Shown: positions 58,401 to 64,000 of the stretch, piece by piece
Layout of the letters: each line of letters starts with the position of its first letter
Numbering within the stretch: position 1 is the stretch's first letter
Assembly (NCBI GenBank): GCA_036583965.1
Contig: JAZBQD010000027.1
Coordinates: 24,869,001-24,933,000 of the forward strand
DNA: 64,000 nucleotides
Direction of reading: 5' to 3'
Origin: Prunella strophiata
Taxonomy: Eukaryota > Chordata > Aves > Passeriformes > Prunellidae
Notes under the pieces: generated by a model
What the model saw: the letters and a program-made list of their open reading frames with translations, nothing else
Databases searched by the model: none
Told to the model about the DNA's origin: nothing
Program-made: the position numbers and the translations under genes

Positions 58401-60177
58401 TGTGCTGTGGGTAAGGCTGGGCTCTGGGGAGACTTTGCACAAATTGTCAAAGGGATTAAGCTTTCAAGAATTCTCTTTAAAAAAGGTTGCAGACTGTATT
58501 TTTATATTTGTACACATAAAATTCAGATTTACTTGCTCAGTAAGTTATTTTTTTCCCTCACTGAGTCAATTATTCGTGATTATTCTTGTTTGGTTTTCCT
58601 GATAAATATCTAGGAGTTGTCAGTTCTTATCCTAGCAATCCTAAAGCTTTCCTCAGCTTTTCAATTTTGTTTAGTGATTTTCCTTCTTGATACCAATTCT
58701 TTTGATGTTAGCTTTTCTTGATTAATAAATTATTGTTTATTAGTTAGAAAATTCACACTAGTTTTTATTTTCTGGGAAAAAGCTATTCTTTCATCATGGG
58801 TTTAATGTATGGGGCTTCTTTGGTTATTTCTTCCTGGTTAAAAGCTTTGCAAATAGTTTTGACATTCCTGATGATTTCTCTGTGTCCTTGCAGGCTTTGA
58901 AAAGAGACATAATAAACACATTGAGTGATCGATGTGAAATACTGTTTGAAGATCTGCTTTTAAATGAAGGACCTCAAAAAAAAGTAAGAAATAAATAATA
59001 ATAATAATAGCAACAACAATAATAATAGTAAAAAAACACACACAAAAAACCAAAAACAAAAACAAAGCCACCAGCTTATATTTGCAGTGAATTTTGGTGG
59101 TTTTAGAAAATTCTGTTATAGTGAAGTTCCAGTATGGTTAGAGCAGAATTAAAAGGAAAAGGTATAATTGCTGCTTGTCAGCCTTGACTTTTTTCTTAAA
59201 TCTGGAAAGGTTTTTGTCAAGTTTGTGTCCTTGGACATCACAGTTCCTGTGACCACAAAATGCAATCCCAGCTTCTTCCTCACTCATCAGAAATTTTGTG
59301 ATTTTTCAAACTTCTGTAGTTGAAACTCTTGTCTCTGAAGTTCCAGCTGTATCTTGCACACTTTAAATTTCTCTTTCTATTTTTATTTTTAAATCCATGC
59401 ATGGTGTTCCTATTAATATTGAAGTGTGTTAGAAAAACTTGATAGAGACCATATCTCTGAGCTCATGCCGGGACTCTTTAAACTCCTTTAAGTCAGTGCA
59501 GAGGTGTCATTGCCTTAAACCAAAAAGGAGTTAATTGACAAATCAACGGGAATATCTTGGGCAGAGAGAGCTTTTTCCACTGCACGTAGTTCTGAGTCCC
59601 CTCTCTAGGTGGCACCCGAGCTTTGTGGCTCTGTGTGACACCTCTGCAATCCTGTGTGCTGGTGAAACCCTGCTCCTCGGGGAGCTCTTACCTGCAGGCT
59701 CTCCCAAGGCCCTCCTGCAAGTCATTCCAAACAGGAGAAAAGCTCTGCTTTGCCTTTTATGATCTGTTTTGGAGCTGCTGTGGGTATTTCTGGAGAGACT
59801 AATAATGTAAGGACATAAATCCATATAACAGCAACCCACTAAACCAGGCATGTCTGAAAGCAGGGCTTCTACACAGAGACCTTGAGCTCTTCTTTGCAAT
59901 GACTTTATCTTATGCTCAGAGATTATGGAGGGATCTTATCATAACTATCAAGGCTTTCATTGGGATGGTATTTCTCTCTCTTTCCTTTTAGATTTTGGGA
60001 GGGAATATCATGTCTTGCCTCAGAGACTGTTTGTCCCAGTTGCTGGATCCAGTGTGATGCTCAGTGATTATAAGTTTGGTGATGAGGCTGCTGGAGAAAT
60101 CCAGGAACGTTTTGTGGAGATGTTGGATCAGCCTGTGCAAGCTGAAGATATGCACATAGCTGAGGACATCAGCACAG
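52425..60177 (+). CDS. ODR4: ODR4 homologue, 3' end missing
   Basis: ER membrane protein of the ODR-4 family; in worms it is needed to traffic chemoreceptor GPCRs, and in mammals it partners UFSP2. Coding exons: 52425-52523, 52622-52753, 53128-53223, 54330-54436, 55161-55197, 55320-55460, 56035-56130, 56605-56670, 58136-58264, 58894-58983 and 59992-60177. ATG 52425 (agccATGg) opens MGRTYLVEEGIGQYL. Other landmarks are RMLPGGLLVLGVFMIATPEL, INGQVKDEDTELLEGQ, AVKCRAYIHSNKPKVKEAIQ and FEDLLLNEGPQKK. This gives 393 codons; the human protein has 454, so about 60 residues including the C-terminal membrane segment are absent. The exon 10 to 11 junction is out of phase by one base. The acceptor at 52390-52391 gives a 33-nt 5' UTR segment (52392-52424) and implies an upstream non-coding exon. 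Introns over 300 bp: 53224-54329, 54437-55160, 55461-56034, 56131-56604, 56671-58135, 58265-58893 and 58984-59991. Confidence 0.95.
54437..55160 (+). other. ODR4: Candidate U12-type (minor spliceosome) intron in ODR4
   Basis: The 5' splice site after the Lys codons is GTATCCTTTA, an exact match to the U12 5' consensus RTATCCTTT. Near the 3' end, ttctttagt (55146-55154) resembles the U12 branch site TTCCTTRAY at 7 of 9 positions, with its A about 9 nt before the used cacag acceptor, close to the short spacing expected of U12 introns. The acceptor giving the right phase is cacag at 55156-55160, not the earlier ctttag that would overlap the branch site. The intron is phase 2 and precedes a 37-nt exon. 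Confidence 0.82.
57803..57975. repeat. (GAATA)n microsatellite with AGCT interruptions, ODR4 intron
   Basis: About 30 pentamers of gaata/agaat occur, interrupted at regular points by agagct, giving a higher-order atagagctagaatag period at the start. The array lies in the intron 56671-58135, which otherwise shows nothing recognisable. Confidence 0.95.
58894..58983 (+). CDS. ODR4: ODR4 exon 10, phase mismatch with next exon
   Basis: The exon encodes ALKRDIINTLSDRCEILFED and then LLLNEGPQKK, conserved with human, and ends in a run of eight A directly before gtaag. It ends in phase 0. Exon 11 (59992-60177, DFGREYHVLPQRLFVP and so on) needs one base carried over to complete its first codon. A base, most simply a G between the A-run and gtaag, appears to be missing. 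A homopolymer-associated assembly error is the simplest cause. Confidence 0.85.
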
Positions 60178-63100
60178 GTAAATATCTGAGAACCAGGGCA
60201 GGCTGGCTCAGGGGCTAGGAAAATGCTGGCTAATGGCATAGGCCAGTTTTATCCAGGTGTGGATAAAGTCAACTTACTTCATATGCAAGTCTAAGAATTA
60301 AAAAAAAAAATCATTACAGCTTAAATATGTTGTGGAAAATGGTCAAGTTTCTTACAGTTTGTGTTTCTTGCAACAGACTTCTCTTTCTCCTCTCAGGTAT
60401 TTTGGTTTTTCAGTGCAGCCATGGCTGCAGCCCCATAGCTGCTATAGAAGCATGAAGAGCTGGTTAACCAAGGTTTGCATGTGCCACTGTGCTCATGAAT
60501 TAGAGGGTATCCTGACAAATAAACTCAAAAAACACCCCGTAAAGCTTTATTTTTTTACATGAATATATATATTTACACCTTCAGTAGTTCATCTTCTTAG
60601 TGCTAAGTAGTTTTGAGACAAGTTAGAATAAGTTGAGTGATTTAGTCAAATCTACTGTTTTTTCACTACAGAATTAAAAACACTTTAAAAATTATCCTAG
60701 CAAAACAGTCATATAGTCTAATGTGTCTTTCAGGAAGTTTTCATGCTAAATATGATGTCCTAAAAAATGCCAAATACCTTTCTTTATTCTGAGTGTTTTA
60801 ATTTATGCACCAAATGCAGTGCCCAAACCTGAAGATTTGTGGTTCACCCAGAATGAAAACAAAATTGAGAGCACTTTTCATCTTCTACTGAATGTCTTAC
60901 AAGTTTATGGTCTGATTATGAGACTGCTGTATTCCCTTTAATACAGATATTTTGGCATAGTCTAGTTACTGGATTTATCTTTCTGATTATTTCTGGTCTA
61001 TATAATTTCCTGTTGGGTTTTTTTCCTGTGCAATGTTGATTTCAATGTGGAATTCAAATATGACACTGAAAAGCACCTAATAACATTTCCTGTGGTCTTA
61101 TGGAAGAGATTTTACTCCTCTTTTTTTCCCCTCATCCACATGCATATGAGCTTCAGGTTCCAGTTTTATAATTAAAGTAGATTAAAAGTCCAACACTAAT
61201 TCTCACAAAAGAACTATGAACAGTTTTTTGATGTTGGTATTTAGGGACAAAAACAGCAATGCATCCATGACTTGCCCTGCAGGGTGAACTGCTGAGTATT
61301 GATATTCACCTTGACTTACATGTTAACTTGGAGGGGGTTTTGAGTTTCCTAATTTCAGAGTTAACCATAAATTCTTGTCTTTCTAAATGAATCAGCTCCC
61401 CCCAGGCTTTAACTAGACCTGTTAGCTGTGAACTGACTCATCCTTTTGAGGAGTAAGAGGTGTACAGGAACCTCAAGGAAAACAGGAAAGCCAATAAAAA
61501 TCTCTCTGGCATTATTAGAGTAACTTTAATACTCTTAAAACTAATTACTACTGAGCTTTAAGGAATCAGTGTAGCTTAGAGAAGCAAATGAGTATTGTTG
61601 TAGCAGTGGAGAGAGGTGTGGGAGGAGAGAGGTGATGATTCATTTCAGCTTTATTGCTTATGTAAGGATGTGTGAGCTGCAGGTAGGAAGGAAACACCTT
61701 TCCACTCACAGCAGGGCATCCCAAAGATTAATGCCAACAATAGGTGTGAAGTGATGGCTACAAAAGGAGCATGGGTGTTCTTGTAGTCTGCTGCTTGTAG
61801 AGTTCACTGGGGGGGATTTATATTCCTTTTCTTTGAATTAAAAGCAAATTAAAGTAGGTGTGTATTTTCTTTAAAAAAAAAAAAAAAAACCCAAAGCCAC
61901 AAATTGAAGTAAGTGCATAGAAGAGGAGAGGAAAAAACATGCAAAGGGATTTTGGGAAAGCCTGGCCCTGTCCTGGTGACCACCATAAAGTTTGTCCATG
62001 GAATGGGCTCTGTTAATTGCAGTGATATCAATAATGTTATCAGCACAGCACTGTTCATTCTGATAAAGTTGAGACATCAGTCACTTGTGGTTTACTAAAA
62101 TCACAAGTTATTTATACACTTTTATCATTCCAGGAAGGTGATTTTAGAAAGAGTCCTGTTAAATGCATACAAAGTGTCCTGCATTCTAAAAAAAACCCAA
62201 AAACATTAATTGTGGGATTTGATTTTTAGTGTTGCTTGGTATGAAATGTCTAAGTATTGCTGTGAACATGTTTTGTGTTATAATGAGAGTTTGTGGTTTC
62301 TCTTGTGCAAAGGCTTTTCCAGTGCATCATTTTGACTTAGGAAGGCATGTGTTGTTTCTCTAAGCTTAGCTCTAACTTTGTTAATAACAGTCACTATTCA
62401 GTAGTTGGTTTGTAGGGAATTTTGTCATCAGCCTTTCTGTTTGTGTCACAGTTCCTGTGGTCTGAGGCAGCTACCTCGAATTAACTGGAAATGCTGTTCA
62501 TACTGAGGTTCTGGGGAAAGTTTGCTGATAAAAAGAATTCTCTAAAATTGAAGAACACAAGCAGGCTTTTGAAATAATTTGGGGTTTTGTTGCTCTTTAA
62601 AATATGCTATTTAGAAGAAGAGGATCTAATCAGTATAGGCGAAAGATTTATTTTTTAAGCAGCTTTTAGTCAAAACATGAATTTTTGAGGTCAGTTTTAT
62701 GTGTTTACTGAACTTGGGGCTCTCCTGCTGTCTCCTGCAGTTTTAGTCTCTTGACTCCTTGTACAGCTCTCCAGTGGGGACACCACTGGGTCATGCTTTA
62801 AAATTGCTGTGTGAAAAATAGAAAGTAAACCCCCAGCTATTTATAAATGAAAGCCTTAAATAGCTCTAACACTGTAATTTCAAGGTATTCAGTGCTCTAA
62901 TACAGGCAACTGAAAGCTCTGCATTTCTGATTGGCTTTACTAAATCCCTGCTCCTCCTTGGTGCAGGGGGTGGGCTGTTAAATACCCTGAGTGGATAGAC
63001 AGAAATAAGACTTCAGCAGTGGTAATCACTTCCCCATCTTGGTTAGGAAACTGAAGAATTAAGGATTCATCTAATTGGCACTAGAAGACATCTGCTGTGA

Positions 63101-64000
63101 AAACTCTTTTGTGTGATTTTGCTGCTCTACATGCAAACCTGCCAGAATGTGATGGCATAAAAGCCTTTGGTAACTAAAAGGTTACCAAAGTTCTTTTTTC
63201 TTTCTCCTTTTGTCTTTTTTTTTTTTTTTTTCCCCTCTGAAAAGGTGAGGAATGTGCAGCTGCCTTGATGTGCAGCTTCCAAAGGTCCCCTCAGCACAGG
63301 GAGGCACAAAGAAATTTTAAGTTAGAGGGCACAGACCATCTTACCTGCTCATCAAATATACAGCAGAAAGGAACCTGCTGCAGCTAGACTTCAGAAGTGG
63401 CCCAAAAAATGCAGTCAGATTATCCCAAAGTGGGATGTTTTACAGAATTCAAAACTCTGGACAGAAGTTCTCTTACTGTGCTAGTTAAAGATACTTATTG
63501 AAAACCTATATTGCAACAATTAATAACTCCTCTACTCTAGCTAAAGACTTCTGCTTATTTTAGGCAGCTGAGAGAGTGTTTTCTTGGCACAAAGAAAATA
63601 ATGATCTAGCCATGGCCTCATTGAGGACTAGTGGAATTCAGGGATATTTGATAGTTTCTCTAAAAAACACACTTTGCACTGAAATATTGTTATCTTGATT
63701 TTACATGGATGTGCTGCTTGCAGAGATCCCCAAGCAGTGCCTGTATATCTGTATATCTCACTGTCCTGTTGAGTTTCATATCAGGCAGTGATTTCTCTGC
63801 TGCACATCATGTTCCAATGCAGTGGGTTTAGGGATAAAAAACCTAAAGTCAGGCTTTAAAAGATAGTTTGGGTGTTTTTGTGTAACAGGTCTTGTGCAAG
63901 TTTGACTTAAGGATATTTTGAAGACAATTATCCACATGACTCAACAGAAACAACCTTTCTGATCATCTAGATTATCCATTTCCACCATAGTTAATGACAG
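60178..64000. other. Right edge: probable ODR4 intron, no exon recognised
   Basis: The donor gtaaat follows ODR4 exon 11. I found no frame resembling the expected Asp/Gln-rich linker plus hydrophobic C-terminal segment, so the last exon or exons probably lie beyond 64000. Only A-runs (61872-61889) and a T-run (about 63217-63231) were noted. Confidence 0.6.

Noticed and set aside
60178..64000. Search for the final ODR4 exon(s)
   Set aside because: Several tttnag acceptors exist, but none opens into a hydrophobic C-terminal segment in phase 1, so no exon was called.

Overview
This is vertebrate nuclear DNA with split genes, almost certainly from a bird. CR1-type LINE fragments occur eight times, introns are short, and the gene order (proteoglycan 4, then TPR, then ODR4) matches the conserved block around PRG4-TPR-C1orf27 on human 1q31. 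I assigned genes by reading exon translations and checking that every splice junction keeps phase. No bacterial, phage, CRISPR or retroviral gene system was seen.

Layout: (1) 1-17.2 kb, plus strand: PRG4 (lubricin), ten coding exons from the first somatomedin-B exon to the stop codon. They encode two somatomedin-B domains, a short acidic/basic linker, a very large Thr/Pro/Glu mucin exon with 39-bp and 60-bp tandem repeats, and a C-terminal hemopexin-like domain. The signal-peptide exon is not in the window. (2) 17.37-50.48 kb, minus strand: TPR, the nuclear-pore basket coiled-coil protein. All 51 coding exons could be placed. They total 7,109 nt, which becomes 2,368 codons plus stop once two apparent one-base insertions in exon 14 are discounted. 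PRG4 and TPR converge tail to tail on one perfect palindrome that carries a poly(A) signal on each strand. (3) 50.2-50.9 kb: CpG-rich presumptive bidirectional promoter of TPR and ODR4. (4) 52.4-60.2 kb, plus strand: ODR4, eleven coding exons. The last roughly 60 codons, expected to encode the membrane anchor, lie beyond the right edge or were not found. One ODR4 intron has the exact U12-type 5' splice site.

The three genes do not form a pathway: lubricin is secreted to joint surfaces, TPR organises the nuclear basket, and ODR4 is an ER membrane trafficking factor. Their link is positional: a shared promoter region (TPR/ODR4) and a shared termination region (PRG4/TPR).

Small frame breaks occur in all three genes (TPR exon 14 twice, ODR4 exon 10/11 junction once, PRG4 mucin exon many times). 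In genes this conserved, the simplest reading is uncorrected indel error in the assembly. The PRG4 repeats are the one place where real frame variation is worth testing, because they contain no stop in any of the six frames.
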